In this document: positions 43,208 to 52,090 of the stretch, piece after piece
How positions within the stretch are numbered: the first letter of the stretch is position 1
How the letters are laid out: each line of letters opens with the position of its first letter
From: Aurantimonadaceae bacterium
Lineage (GTDB): Bacteria; Pseudomonadota; Alphaproteobacteria; Rhizobiales; Rhizobiaceae
Direction of reading: 5' to 3'
NCBI GenBank assembly: GCA_947474855.1
Contig: CANJKV010000011.1
Coordinates: 1 to 53,804, forward strand
Length of the DNA: 53,804 nucleotides
Notes under the pieces: model-generated
The model's database searches: none
The model's input: only the letters and a program-made list of their open reading frames with translations
Told to the model about the DNA's origin: nothing
Program-made: the position numbers and the translations under genes

Positions 43208-45160
43208 TCACTGACGATCTTGCAACTCGCTCGACACCCACGCCTCCACCTCCTTTCGTAGCCAAAGAGCGGTAGAACCGCCGAGATCGAGGATGGGGTC
43301 CGGGTAGTTCGACCGGCTTGCGGTCGGCTGGCCCGCCCATTCCACTCCGGGTCCTAGTTGTGCCTGCATGATCTTCCTGGTTTCCGCCAAGGTCATGTAG
43401 CGCGAAGAGAACTTCTTTGCGGTGCGCAAGGTGATAGCGGGCTTCATCAAACCCAGCGCAACATAGGAGCGAAGCGCTTTTGGATCGACAGCCAGCATTT
43501 CCGCGGCATCGATGGCGAATATCCTTTGATCCTCGTTCTCGTTGCGTGGATCGACGTATGCCTCCACAACACTCGCGTCATGCAGGACAATGGCTCCGAA
43601 GCGGCGGCCCTCGCCGTCACTCCGGCTGGCCGCGACCGTTCTGTCGAGGATGCCCCCCACGACATCCCCGAGGGCCGACCTGGAGGTCAGGCCAGAGAGG
43701 AAGAGTGCCCTGTTGACCGTGACGCCCTCCGTGCCGTTTGCCAGGGGCACCAGGACTGCTTCGAGCGACTTCTCGAACTCTTCCACCGCGGCGATGTCGT
43801 AGTAGACGGCATAGCTTGACTCCCACCGCTCGAGTCGCGACGTCGGTCGCAGGTGACCGGTTGCCGCCAGGCTACAGAGACCCTCCCGAGGTACGCCCCA
43901 GCGCCGCCGGACAGCAGCTTCGGGCATGGAAACCTTTGTCTCGGCAGCGATCCGCTCCATGACCGCCGAGCTTATCAACTTGGGCGCCGAGCGGGCCTTC
44001 TCCGGGGTTACGCGTTCGATTCCGAGCGCCTCGATCTGCATCTTCAGCGTCCGGGGGCGGATCGAGTACCGCAGGGCCGCCTCGCCCAAAGTCATCAACC
44101 GTGAGTCGTCCCGAAACGCGCCCCTCCGTCTCACGGACGATGATGTCGGAGCCGTCATGGACATGTACTCGACGAGGGCATCCTGCACGATGCCCTGCAC
44201 ATGATCGTCGAGGTTGCGATTCCTCTTCATGTGAAACAGGGTTCCTGTCTCGTGCTGCATCCCGTACAGGGTGCGCGTATCCGATCTCGCATTATGGTTC
44301 GCCTCGACAAGACGAAAGAACCCGTCCGGCCAGGAAAGCACCGCCCGTCCAGCCGCCTCGAGATGATGCGCCTTGATCTGCGCGAACGACTCCCGCGTTC
44401 TGAGCCGCCGCACTCCGTGCCCGACTGACACGACCTCGGCGACGAGCGCGTTCGCGATCGTGATCACGAGTTCGAAGATGTGTCCCCGCTCCACGGCGAC
44501 GAAGGGAGACCCTTGCGGAACAGGCACCTTCCGGCCGGGATTGTCCGGGTCGGGATCCACGAGCGCGGTGACGAAGTCCAGGGCCTCCTCATCCTCGCAT
44601 TGTACGATGGGCTGCGGATGGTCGCGAAGGTCGACGCATCCCCGAACAAACCCCCAATCATCGACGCGCGAGCAATTGTCGCAGAACTGCAGCCCCCTGG
44701 TTCTGCCGTAGCTGAACGGCCGGGTGCATGAGGGGCACTCCCCGAGGAGTGACTCCTTCGTGATCGGATCGAAGCTGAAGGCCTTAATGGACCAAACCGC
44801 CTTGTCGTGCAGCGCCCGACGCAGCGATCGCGGAGCGACCCTCCTGTGTCTGAGATCCCTGTGGATGCGCCGGAGGGACGTACCCGCAAAGGTCAGCCAA
44901 CCCGACTGCCCGGGTGTCCGGCGGATCGTCATCGCGGCTATGTCCTCGACCCTCTCGGGGTGCCCGAGAACCTCCGCGAGGTTGGCCTCGAGACCATTCA
45001 TCCGGCTTTCCGCCAGATGAAACGGCCCGTCGAAACCCTCTACGAGGCTCAGGACCTCCCCCACCGACAGGTAGCAGTTCTCGGCCGCGGCGCGCTGAAG
45101 CACGTTCAGGATGCTCTCGCCTGGCAAGGGCGCGACGGGAAACGCCAGTGACATGGCCAT
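43208..45160 (-). CDS. tniQ: TniQ/TnsD-family target-selection protein
   Basis: 650 residues from the ATG at 45160, which has GGGAGG upstream; a TTG at 45190 overlaps the tnsC stop. The N-terminus (FPVAPLPGESILNVLQRAA) and zinc ribbon ECPSC-x14-CDNC at about 141-163 are typical of TniQ/TnsD. The C-terminal half carries several HTH-like repeats (LMTLGEAALRYSIRPRTL, AIDAAEMLAVDPKALRSYV, STALWLRKEVEAWV), more than TniQ usually has. It should bind target DNA or a partner and recruit TnsC. Confidence 0.85.
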   Translation of the reverse strand: MAMSLAFPVAPLPGESILNVLQRAAAENCYLSVGEVLSLVEGFDGPFHLAESRMNGLEANLAEVLGHPERVEDIAAMTIRRTPGQSGWLTFAGTSLRRIHRDLRHRRVAPRSLRRALHDKAVWSIKAFSFDPITKESLLGECPSCTRPFSYGRTRGLQFCDNCSRVDDWGFVRGCVDLRDHPQPIVQCEDEEALDFVTALVDPDPDNPGRKVPVPQGSPFVAVERGHIFELVITIANALVAEVVSVGHGVRRLRTRESFAQIKAHHLEAAGRAVLSWPDGFFRLVEANHNARSDTRTLYGMQHETGTLFHMKRNRNLDDHVQGIVQDALVEYMSMTAPTSSSVRRRGAFRDDSRLMTLGEAALRYSIRPRTLKMQIEALGIERVTPEKARSAPKLISSAVMERIAAETKVSMPEAAVRRRWGVPREGLCSLAATGHLRPTSRLERWESSYAVYYDIAAVEEFEKSLEAVLVPLANGTEGVTVNRALFLSGLTSRSALGDVVGGILDRTVAASRSDGEGRRFGAIVLHDASVVEAYVDPRNENEDQRIFAIDAAEMLAVDPKALRSYVALGLMKPAITLRTAKKFSSRYMTLAETRKIMQAQLGPGVEWAGQPTASRSNYPDPILDLGGSTALWLRKEVEAWVSSELQDRQ

Positions 45161-45186
45161 CGTTCGTCGAACCTCCCGTTCACGCG

Positions 45187-46224
45187 TCAACGGCCGCGGC
45201 CTTTCGGAGCCCGAACCGATCGAAGCAACTTGCAGAATGGATTTTGATCGACGAGGCCGTTGCGGATGGCAAATTCGTCAGTCGCGATCTCGAGGTGAGG
45301 CACTTGCAGTTTCGTCTTGTAGCCGATGGCGACCTCGCAACCACGCTCGATCAACCTGGCCGCCCACCCTATCCGGCCACATGCAACCTCATAGATGCAC
45401 TCGATCACCTGATCCGTGAACATGTCGGAAGCAGATTCGACAAGCCCAGCAGCCTCCAGTTCTCTTCCGAGAGCTTTGACGAATTCTTCGAACATCTTTC
45501 GGTGCTCGTTTATAGTGTATACGAGCGGCTCGAAATCCAGCTCTCCCTGCTGCCTTGATGCTATCTGCCCATCGGCCATCAACATATCCCGCACCTCTGG
45601 CAACCCAGAGAAGAGGATCGGAACGACACCGCGGATCATGAGAAGTTTCATTGAATTCGTTGTATGATTGCTTGCAGTCAACTCCCGAGCGGCATTCGAT
45701 TTATTTTCTTCATCGCGCAGTATGCCGCGCACATGCTGCGCCTCATCGATGATCAGAAGTTCTGTCCCATGTTTTTCGAAATAGTCGTATGCCCTCTGCA
45801 TCATCGTGTTTGACGTACCATGGGAGTATCGTAAGCATCCGAGACTGAGAAGCATGTCGGATGCAAAACTCTTCACGCCGGATTGCGATGAAAGCTCCAC
45901 ATGGATTATTTTCTTTTGGTTTTCAGCAAACTCTTGTCGGTCAACTTCAGGATCAAGAAGACCGTTCGCGATGAGTTCATCTGCCAGGTACTTTTCGATG
46001 TAGTATTTGATCGCCGTTGTCTTTCCCGATTGGGACGGCGCAAGTAAAAATACGCAACCCTGCTCCGCCTTTGGAGCCAGCCTCTTACATTCCCGCAGAG
46101 CGTCAAGCTCCCCTTTGAGCTCTTCTATGCGATCATGCTTGATCCGCATCAACCTGAAGAACGCCCGAACCTGTCCCTTGGATCGTACCTGCATCCATGC
46201 CCCACTCAAGTGCGGTCGTTTCAC
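45187..46224 (-). CDS. tnsC: TnsC-like AAA+ ATPase, transposition regulator
   Basis: 345 residues from a GTG (an ATG ten codons in is an alternative). Walker A is APSQSGKTT at about 62-70 and Walker B is LLIIDEAQH at about 156-164, followed by a sensor region (LLMIRGVVPILFSGLPEV). It is shorter than Tn7 TnsC and closer in size to TniB or CAST TnsC. It should polymerise on target DNA marked by TniQ and activate TnsA/TnsB. It lies 52 bases after tnsB. Confidence 0.88.
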   Translation of the reverse strand: MKRPHLSGAWMQVRSKGQVRAFFRLMRIKHDRIEELKGELDALRECKRLAPKAEQGCVFLLAPSQSGKTTAIKYYIEKYLADELIANGLLDPEVDRQEFAENQKKIIHVELSSQSGVKSFASDMLLSLGCLRYSHGTSNTMMQRAYDYFEKHGTELLIIDEAQHVRGILRDEENKSNAARELTASNHTTNSMKLLMIRGVVPILFSGLPEVRDMLMADGQIASRQQGELDFEPLVYTINEHRKMFEEFVKALGRELEAAGLVESASDMFTDQVIECIYEVACGRIGWAARLIERGCEVAIGYKTKLQVPHLEIATDEFAIRNGLVDQNPFCKLLRSVRAPKGRGR

Positions 46225-46275
46225 CGACCAGGTTCTGTCAGCGTCCCCTTCAGGGGCCGGAAACGGATGGCGTCG

Positions 46276-48588
46276 TCAGTCCTCGGCATCGACGAGCCCC
46301 ATCAGGCGGGCACGTGCCGGACTTGGTCTCAGGTGTTCGGACCGGCGCGGCATGGAGCGCTCCTCCTGCACCCGAGTGGCCGCTGGCGCGACCGCGGACG
46401 CGGGAGCCCCGATCGACGGACCCGCAACTTCGGCCCGCGCCGCCACCTTCCTGCCCTTGCCTTTGGCCTTCGATTTTGTGCCACCCCTTTTCTGCCCCCG
46501 AGGCATCGTCAGGTTATCGCGCCGCTCCTTGGCCGGAAGCGAGTGTTTTATGGGCTGGCCCATCCCGCTGGTCGTCGGCTCCTCGAATGCCTCCTCCACG
46601 TGACCGTCCATGAGCGCGGCCTTTGCCTCGCTTTGATGAACCGCGATCAACGCGCCCCGTCCCTTCCTCGGCTGCGCCTTGATCCGTTCCGGAAGTGATC
46701 GGCGGTTCTCCGCCCTGGCCCTCGTCTTCTCCTCATCGGTGTGGAACGCCATGTTGCGTTTCTCCGCGAACTCCTTGATCACCTTGGCGGCCTGCCAGGT
46801 GCATCCGCGCGAGTAGCGCTTGTTCCAATTGGGCAGCCGCACCGACTTCTTCTTGACGGAGTCCCATATCTCGATGGCGGAACAGTCGTGTGTATCGACC
46901 GTCGCACGGACCTCGACGGTCCCAGTCGCGTGAGCGGAACGCCGTTGCCGGCGCACGCTGCCGAGACGCAACATGCTGTCGAGGAGGCGGGTGGTCACGT
47001 CGGGATCATGGAAACGATGGCCGTTGAAGCGGACGCCCTCGGCGGTCAGCAAGCAGGTGACCGGCCGGCCCATGAGCTTGTCCAGCGTGCGGACGTCGTC
47101 GACGGTGGAGCGCCACGGCCCGATCTCGTTGGACCACTTCATCGCGGGAGCCATCCCGATGCCGTCGTGCACCTCGAGATGGTAGATCGTGACGATCACC
47201 CTCCATAGGCGCTCCTGGAGCTGCTCCAGGTCTTCTTCCGCGAAACGCCGGGGGTCGAGGCGGAGCGCTGCCATCTTGGGACCGTTGTACGGGATGCCGC
47301 AGTCGAGCCGGTGCCAGAGAAGGGTGTTCAGGGTGCCTATCGCCCTCTCGACGATCGCCTTGTAGGTCGGGGTTTCCACCGGCGCCCAGCGGACGTTGAT
47401 GCCCGCAAGGGCACAGATGCTCTGGAACGCCACGCCCGAAAGCTGCCAGGCATTGTCGACGATCACGCAGTCGGGCTTGCCGAAGCCGTCGGTGGCCCCC
47501 TTGCATAAACCGTACTGGGAGATAAGCAGGCTCTTCTTCCTGATGACCTCCCGCAGGCAAGCCAGTACGGCGTAGAGAGACTCGCTCTCGTAGGTCAGCA
47601 CGGCGCCCAGCACCATCCTGGTGCGCACGTCGACCGCCAGGGTCAACGTGGGCCTGAATTCCGTGATGCGCACCCCATCGTCGTCATAAAGCGCGGCCCA
47701 GACGTCGACGACCGTATGATCGAACAGCACGAACTGGAGCGGTTGGTCCGCGGTGCGCCCGCGCTTCCGACCCTTGAAGCGGGCGTCCGCTGCCTTCTTG
47801 CCATACTTGGAATGGTAGTACTCGTAGTTCCCGCTAGCCTTGAGCCATGCGTACAGCGTTGGGTCTTTCGGACCTTCGCCGAGCTCCCGGCCCGCCTTGG
47901 CGGCGTCGGCGCGCGCCTCCCCCAACAGTTCCTTGAAGCGGGCCAACGTGTCGCCTTTCGACGTCGCCCTCCTCGACCAGTACTCCTTGACCGCCTCGTG
48001 CCATGCTTTCAGGATTTCGGTCGGCCAGCGTTCCGCCGGATCACGTTTGCCACGGGCCAGGAAGGCGACGAGCGGTCTGTGGCCCGGCTCGCCATATTCA
48101 TTCAGGGCCCGTCGGACCGCGCTGGTCGATACCGCCCAATCATGCCCTTCCGCCACGGCCTCCTCACGCCACGAGTCTATGAGGAACCTCAGGCCTACGT
48201 CGCCACGCGACTGGACAGACGACTCATCCCACTTGATGCAATAGAACTGCAGTGTCAGCGCTTCGCGAACGTGGTTCGCAGCCCGCTTGCGTCTCAACAC
48301 CTCCTCGAACGTGATGCCCTTTTCGGTGGGGTCCAGGAGCAAGTCGCCCAGGAATGCCTCGACCACGAGGTTGCCCTTGGCGACGGCGACCCTGAACAGC
48401 ACCCCCTGCGAGAGCATGTCGTCGTAGACATCACGCTTGATGATACGCCTGCGAAACGCATCTCCCACCCTTTGTCGGAACGCCAACGAGCCGTCGCTGC
48501 CGATCTCGAAGAATTCGTAGATTTGCGTATCGTCGGTCTCGCGGAAGCCGAAAAGTTGGCCCGCCTTGGGTTGAGCCAGATCGATCAC
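46276..48588 (-). CDS. tnsB: TnsB-like DDE transposase
   Basis: 770 residues. N-terminal helix-turn-helix regions (about 90-280) precede an rve/RNase H core with Asp290 (VLFDHTVVD), Asp378 (CVIVDNAWQ) and Glu414 (YKAIVERAIG), spaced 88 and 36 residues, as in Mu/TnsB enzymes. A beta-barrel-like region follows and then a basic, disordered tail (KRGGTKSKAKGKGRKVAAR) that may contact TnsC. It binds the transposon ends and joins 3' ends to the target. The start overlaps the tnsA stop by four bases. Confidence 0.92.
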   Translation of the reverse strand: MIDLAQPKAGQLFGFRETDDTQIYEFFEIGSDGSLAFRQRVGDAFRRRIIKRDVYDDMLSQGVLFRVAVAKGNLVVEAFLGDLLLDPTEKGITFEEVLRRKRAANHVREALTLQFYCIKWDESSVQSRGDVGLRFLIDSWREEAVAEGHDWAVSTSAVRRALNEYGEPGHRPLVAFLARGKRDPAERWPTEILKAWHEAVKEYWSRRATSKGDTLARFKELLGEARADAAKAGRELGEGPKDPTLYAWLKASGNYEYYHSKYGKKAADARFKGRKRGRTADQPLQFVLFDHTVVDVWAALYDDDGVRITEFRPTLTLAVDVRTRMVLGAVLTYESESLYAVLACLREVIRKKSLLISQYGLCKGATDGFGKPDCVIVDNAWQLSGVAFQSICALAGINVRWAPVETPTYKAIVERAIGTLNTLLWHRLDCGIPYNGPKMAALRLDPRRFAEEDLEQLQERLWRVIVTIYHLEVHDGIGMAPAMKWSNEIGPWRSTVDDVRTLDKLMGRPVTCLLTAEGVRFNGHRFHDPDVTTRLLDSMLRLGSVRRQRRSAHATGTVEVRATVDTHDCSAIEIWDSVKKKSVRLPNWNKRYSRGCTWQAAKVIKEFAEKRNMAFHTDEEKTRARAENRRSLPERIKAQPRKGRGALIAVHQSEAKAALMDGHVEEAFEEPTTSGMGQPIKHSLPAKERRDNLTMPRGQKRGGTKSKAKGKGRKVAARAEVAGPSIGAPASAVAPAATRVQEERSMPRRSEHLRPSPARARLMGLVDAED

Positions 48589-49397
48589 CGCCCGGCCCGC
48601 CAGATCGCCTCGCCATCATCCAGGATCGCCACCGGAGAGGAAGGCAGGAATCCCCGCGTCACGTCGACGGAAAGGATCCTGCGCACATGCAAGGCGGACA
48701 ACTTCGCCCACCCGAGATCACCCCCACCGAGCGCCTCGACCACGCGGCCCGCCTGCGTCCGGCTTCCGGACGGCCCCGCGCAGGCGTAGGCCGCGTTGAG
48801 ATCGGCCGTGCGGACCACGGTCCGCTTGTGCTGCAGGATCTCCCTGATGGGGCGGAAGTCCACGCAATCGATGTCCCTGGTCCGCTTGATGGTGAGGAAG
48901 CCCAACCCCTTCCTGTGGTAAGCCTGCTCGGCCAGCTTGAGCTTGTGGTCGTAGTCCGGCTCCTTGAGGCGCCTGTCGTTGTCGCTCTTGACCTCGATGA
49001 CGAGCGCTCGGGGCCTGCCGGCGGTACGGGTCGGATCCCATTCGAGGACCGCTCGGCCGAACGGCGTTTCCGAGGTGACGCTGTCAACGAAGCCTCCGTC
49101 CGCACTGATCATGAGGTCGGGGAAGTACACGAGCGGCGCCATTCCGTCCGACCGATGGATCTCTAGGCGATGGGGCTGCGCCATCAAGCTGTAGATCGGC
49201 GAGCCGAACTCGGCGAGCTCCAGAATCGGCAGCTCGCAATCCTCCGACTCCCAGGGCATCGGCAGATGCTTGCCCTTGATGGCCACAAAAATCCCCGTGG
49301 CGATGTTCCGCCGCCCGTTGATGATCGTCCGCAACGCCCCTCCGGTCTTGGACCACACGATCGTGGCGGCGACCTGCCCGTCGCGAACCTTCCTCAT
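48585..49397 (-). CDS. tnsA: TnsA-like endonuclease
   Basis: 270 residues. A restriction-like core shows an acidic stretch at 51-61 (ESEDCELPILE), YFPDLMI with Asp94 and ALVIEVKSD with Glu135 and Lys137, the E-D-ExK pattern of TnsA. A C-terminal helix-turn-helix-like domain follows. With TnsB it would cut the 5' strands, giving cut-and-paste rather than replicative transposition. GGAG precedes the ATG. It is the first gene of the operon, with coupled translation into tnsB. Confidence 0.88.
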   Translation of the reverse strand: MRKVRDGQVAATIVWSKTGGALRTIINGRRNIATGIFVAIKGKHLPMPWESEDCELPILELAEFGSPIYSLMAQPHRLEIHRSDGMAPLVYFPDLMISADGGFVDSVTSETPFGRAVLEWDPTRTAGRPRALVIEVKSDNDRRLKEPDYDHKLKLAEQAYHRKGLGFLTIKRTRDIDCVDFRPIREILQHKRTVVRTADLNAAYACAGPSGSRTQAGRVVEALGGGDLGWAKLSALHVRRILSVDVTRGFLPSSPVAILDDGEAIWRAGR

Positions 49398-49743
49398 CTG
49401 GCACTCCGACCTTTGCTGATGTCGCAGCCGCGGCCGCGTCGCTAGCTCTCGAATCCAAGGCCTGCTGGGGTCCGGACCCGCCCGCGTTCGCGGTCGGGAG
49501 CGAGGAAGCCCCTCGGGGCAAGCCCCGTCATGCGCTAACCGGGCGGGACGCGTGAAGCGCCTCGCTTCCGCGAAGTGGTATGATCAAGTCAAAGTGGACC
49601 GCGGCCTGCGCAACCGATAAGGTCTGCAGCCGACGCGAATAGTGATTGGTTCGCCGTCCCTGGAACTGCGACTCACCATAGATCGGACATTCCGCCGACG
49701 CAAGTGGAGTCATTATGGAGTCATCAGCCCCTTGAGTCTTCAT
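49398..49743. repeat. Upstream region of tnsA with imperfect repeats, candidate right end
   Basis: Between tnsA and the divergent gene at 49744 three similar sequences share one orientation: CCGCGAAGTGGTATGATC (49568-49585), GCCGACGCGAATAGTGATTG (49629-49648) and GCCGACGCAAGTGGAGTCAT (49694-49713), spaced about 60-65 bases. The position matches where Tn7-like right ends hold TnsB sites. I did not find a clear TGT/ACA terminus or target duplication. The stretch also must hold the divergent promoters; TATGAT at 49579-49584 is a possible -10. Confidence 0.4.
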
Positions 49744-50256
49744 ATGAACGGTGATCGACCCGACCCCGCACCTCGAAAGTCAGGTCCCTTGGACAGGGAG
49801 GGGCCTTCCGACCCTCCCGTGGGCTCCGGCATCGATTTGGAGATCGCGAACCTCTACGGGATCATCAACGGCTTGAGGCGTCAGATCGAAATCCGGGAGG
49901 GTCAGATCGAGAAGCTGAAAGCCGTGCGCGAGATGCTGGTTGGAGGAAGCGGGGCCGACGCGGTGGCCGACAGATCGGAAGTGGAGCAGTCCGCCACCAA
50001 GAGGCCGCGCCAGCCGCGACCTGGCAGCCAGGTCGAGATGATCGCCAAGCAGGCAAAGCGAATTCTGCTTCGAGAGGGCCGGGCCCTGACGCGGACGGAA
50101 CTTCTGGAGCTCCTCCAGGCGGAGGGTATCAAGGTCGAGGCGGACAACCCTTCCAAGCGCGTCGGAAAGGTGTTGTGGTCACAGCCCGAGTTCGAGCACG
50201 TCGGGGTGGGTTACTGGCTGACGGGCATTCCCCTGCCGAGCAAGGCCGGCGAATAG
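49744..50256 (+). CDS. Coiled-coil plus winged-helix protein
   Basis: 170 residues. A proline-rich start leads to a short coiled coil (LEIANLYGIINGLRRQIEIR), a basic linker (KRPRQPRPGSQVE) and a C-terminal winged-helix segment (ALTRTELLELLQAEGIKVEA, then NPSKRVGKVLWSQPEFEHVG, GYWL) like HARE-HTH domains. It probably binds DNA or a protein partner. It diverges from tnsA and shares its upstream repeats, so it may belong to or regulate the transposon; it may equally be the first host gene. Confidence 0.65.
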   Translation: MNGDRPDPAPRKSGPLDREGPSDPPVGSGIDLEIANLYGIINGLRRQIEIREGQIEKLKAVREMLVGGSGADAVADRSEVEQSATKRPRQPRPGSQVEMIAKQAKRILLREGRALTRTELLELLQAEGIKVEADNPSKRVGKVLWSQPEFEHVGVGYWLTGIPLPSKAGE

Positions 50257-50465
50257 CCGGCATGGGCTGCCCCACATCCACGGCGGGAGATTGCTCCTCC
50301 ACTTACGGCGGGACACGGCGGGGTTCCGTCGGCATGTCGGACTGCCTTCGTCTCGCCGGCAAAGCGCCACGACCGACCTCGACATGCATGACCGGTGACC
50401 GTGCCGCCACCGAGTTCCCGTTCGTAGCGCTGGGCCGGGAGAGACGCCGACCAAGGTCCCGCCAT
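50211..50465 (-). CDS. Possible small ORF with strong ribosome site
   Basis: 84 codons from an ATG at 50465 preceded by GGAGGTG at ideal spacing. The translation (MAGPWSASLPAQRYERELGG) shows no family resemblance and much Gly/Arg/Ala, and it overlaps the end of the convergent gene by 46 bases. The ribosome site is the only support. Confidence 0.22.
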   Translation of the reverse strand: MAGPWSASLPAQRYERELGGGTVTGHACRGRSWRFAGETKAVRHADGTPPCPAVSGGAISRRGCGAAHAGYSPALLGRGMPVSQ

Positions 50466-50729
50466 CGAAGTCACCTCCTCGAGCCTCCTCATCCTAGGCA
50501 GGCTGTCGGTCTTCCGACGACGGACACACTCCTTGTGGTGGGGCACACAACTCCGACGCCGATCGATGCGCCGAGCTCTTGAGCAAGGTGCCCCGCGGGA
50601 GGTCGACGCTTTCTCGGGAGCCACGTGGTTGCCAAGCCGGCAACGTACCGAACGGGACCGTGCCCGCCGCGGCCGAGCTGGCATCTCCCCCGCTCCCGAC
50701 GCGAGGGAGCGTCAACGGGCCATCCGGCG
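50466..50729. other. Gap without a supported gene
   Basis: Frames run through here in several phases, but none resembles a known family or has a sensible start. I see no hairpin with a T-run. Together with 50257-50465 it forms about 470 bases of uncertain content between the winged-helix and glyoxalase-related genes. Confidence 0.3.
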
Positions 50730-51149
50730 CTACCTGTGCGGGGATGGTCGTAGGCCCCACTCCTCCTCGAACTCCGTGGGTTCCTCGTCCATGTCTTCAC
50801 GGGCGCGTTCACCACCCACATCGGCAGGTGGCGAATGGTAGCGCGTCGGCCCCACGGCATCCACCACCATCTCGGCATCCTCACCCTCGATGCCGGCAGT
50901 CAGGAGAACCTGGATGTGCTGTTCCCGGCGTCGCTCCCGTTCGCGTTCGTCGACGCTATCGTCCCCGGGCGACGTCTCGACGGCTCCCGCGCAACGACAT
51001 AACTCCTGCCAGTCTCGGTAGCCTAGCATCTGCGCCATGAGCGCTTGGCATTTGGTGAGCTTTACGTCGTAGCCACTGGTCCCAAGCATCTTCTTGAGCT
51101 GCTTGCTCTTTCGGGCCATCCGATCCTTTGTATCCACGAAGAACCGCAT
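50730..51149 (-). CDS. Glyoxalase-related-domain small protein
   Basis: 139 residues from the ATG at 51149, with AAGGGAA upstream. The N-terminal half (ARKSKQLKKMLGTSGYDV, then KLTKCQALMAQMLGYRDWQE) matches the short helical domain often called glyoxalase-related, seen in accessory genes of Alphaproteobacteria; it is not an enzyme by itself. The C-terminal part is acidic and probably disordered (DMDEEPTEFEEEWG). Function unknown. Confidence 0.6.
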   Translation of the reverse strand: MRFFVDTKDRMARKSKQLKKMLGTSGYDVKLTKCQALMAQMLGYRDWQELCRCAGAVETSPGDDSVDERERERRREQHIQVLLTAGIEGEDAEMVVDAVGPTRYHSPPADVGGERAREDMDEEPTEFEEEWGLRPSPHR

Positions 51150-51538
51150 ACCATTCCCTTTGAACAGCGCGCCCAAGCATCCCGCATGGACTACGCCGGA
51201 TCCCGCCGATGCCCATGATGACCATGAGCAAGCGGAGTCGCAATGGGGAGGTATTTGACGCGGTTGCCGACCGGGGTCCTGGCCCCGGGGCCAAGCGAAA
51301 GGTCCCACTCACCAAGGCATCGATCGGCGCGAGTGTCCGAGGCGGCACGAGGCGCCCTCCATCGAAGCCCGCCATTTCCTGCGGGAACGGCCTCCTCCTG
51401 CTCGGCAGCGGATATGGGCCACAGATTCAATCGATCCCGGCATTGCCGCTTGATCATCTCGGCGATGACATCACCAGTCCTGCCGCCGAGCCTGCGCCCA
51501 CCCGAAACGGCGCTCCCTGACAAACCGCGCTTCAGGCC
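51150..51538. other. Gap with possible decayed coding sequence
   Basis: A minus-strand frame (GGRRLGGRTGDVIAEMIKRQ, then CRDRLNLWPISAAEQEEA) directly downstream of the XRE gene reads somewhat like protein at its start but drifts into low-complexity sequence. There is no good ribosome site. I would not call a gene. Confidence 0.3.
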
Positions 51539-51895
51539 CTACTCCGCTCCGTCGCCCGCGTCATCGCCTGCCGCGGTCGCCTCGGCCTTCTGCGCGGAAC
51601 CCTTCCGCTTCTCCCGCTTCCTGGCCACCTCAGCCCGCGCGTCCTCCCAGCCGTAGGACACGCTGCTATGGACCCGAAGTCCCGGGCCGGAACTCTCGGT
51701 CGGCCCAAGGAAGACTACGCCGCGCTTTTCGAGCGCGAGCTTCACCGTCTCTATGGTCGACAGCAACGGGTCGATGTTCCCCGCCTCCAGCCGCACCAAG
51801 CTCCGCTTGCTGATCTTGGCCTCGTCCGCAAGCTCCTCGAGGGAGAGGCCGAGCAAGACCCTCGCGGCCCTGAGGATGTTCGGATCGGCAGGCAT
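51539..51895 (-). CDS. XRE-family transcription regulator
   Basis: 118 residues from ATG 51895; a longer start at 51960 is possible. ILRAARVLLGLSLEELADEA, KISKRSLVRLEAGN and IETVKLALEKRGVVFLGP form the single helix-turn-helix of small XRE proteins, with a typical VVFLGP end. A charged C-terminal tail follows (ARAEVARKREKRKGSA). It diverges from the gene at 52091, which it may control. Confidence 0.75.
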   Translation of the reverse strand: MPADPNILRAARVLLGLSLEELADEAKISKRSLVRLEAGNIDPLLSTIETVKLALEKRGVVFLGPTESSGPGLRVHSSVSYGWEDARAEVARKREKRKGSAQKAEATAAGDDAGDGAE

Positions 51896-52090
51896 CGGCG
51901 GCAGGATCACTGTGACCACCGCCTTGTCAACAATTCCAAAAGAGGTGCCATCCAAGTACATGGGAGTGACAACTATTGCCCCGATTTCGCTCGCGTGCTT
52001 AATGGGCCGTCGCAGGCGCGTGGGTGATTCGGCAAACCGAGCGCCCCTCGAACGTCCCGCTTCCCGCCCGTCCAGCCATGCGAGGCAACC

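Noticed and set aside
42666-43340. A longer start for the TnsB-like short gene at 43340
   Set aside because: The added residues overlap tniQ out of frame, look random and have no ribosome site; ATG 43130 coincides with the first core strand.
40601-49743. CRISPR-associated transposon
   Set aside because: No cas gene, repeat-spacer array or guide-like repeat was seen in the window. The TniQ has its own likely DNA-binding region.
50494-50760. An 88-codon minus-strand frame in the gap before the glyoxalase-related gene
   Set aside because: Low-complexity Pro/Gly/Ser sequence, no ribosome site and overlap with a better gene end.
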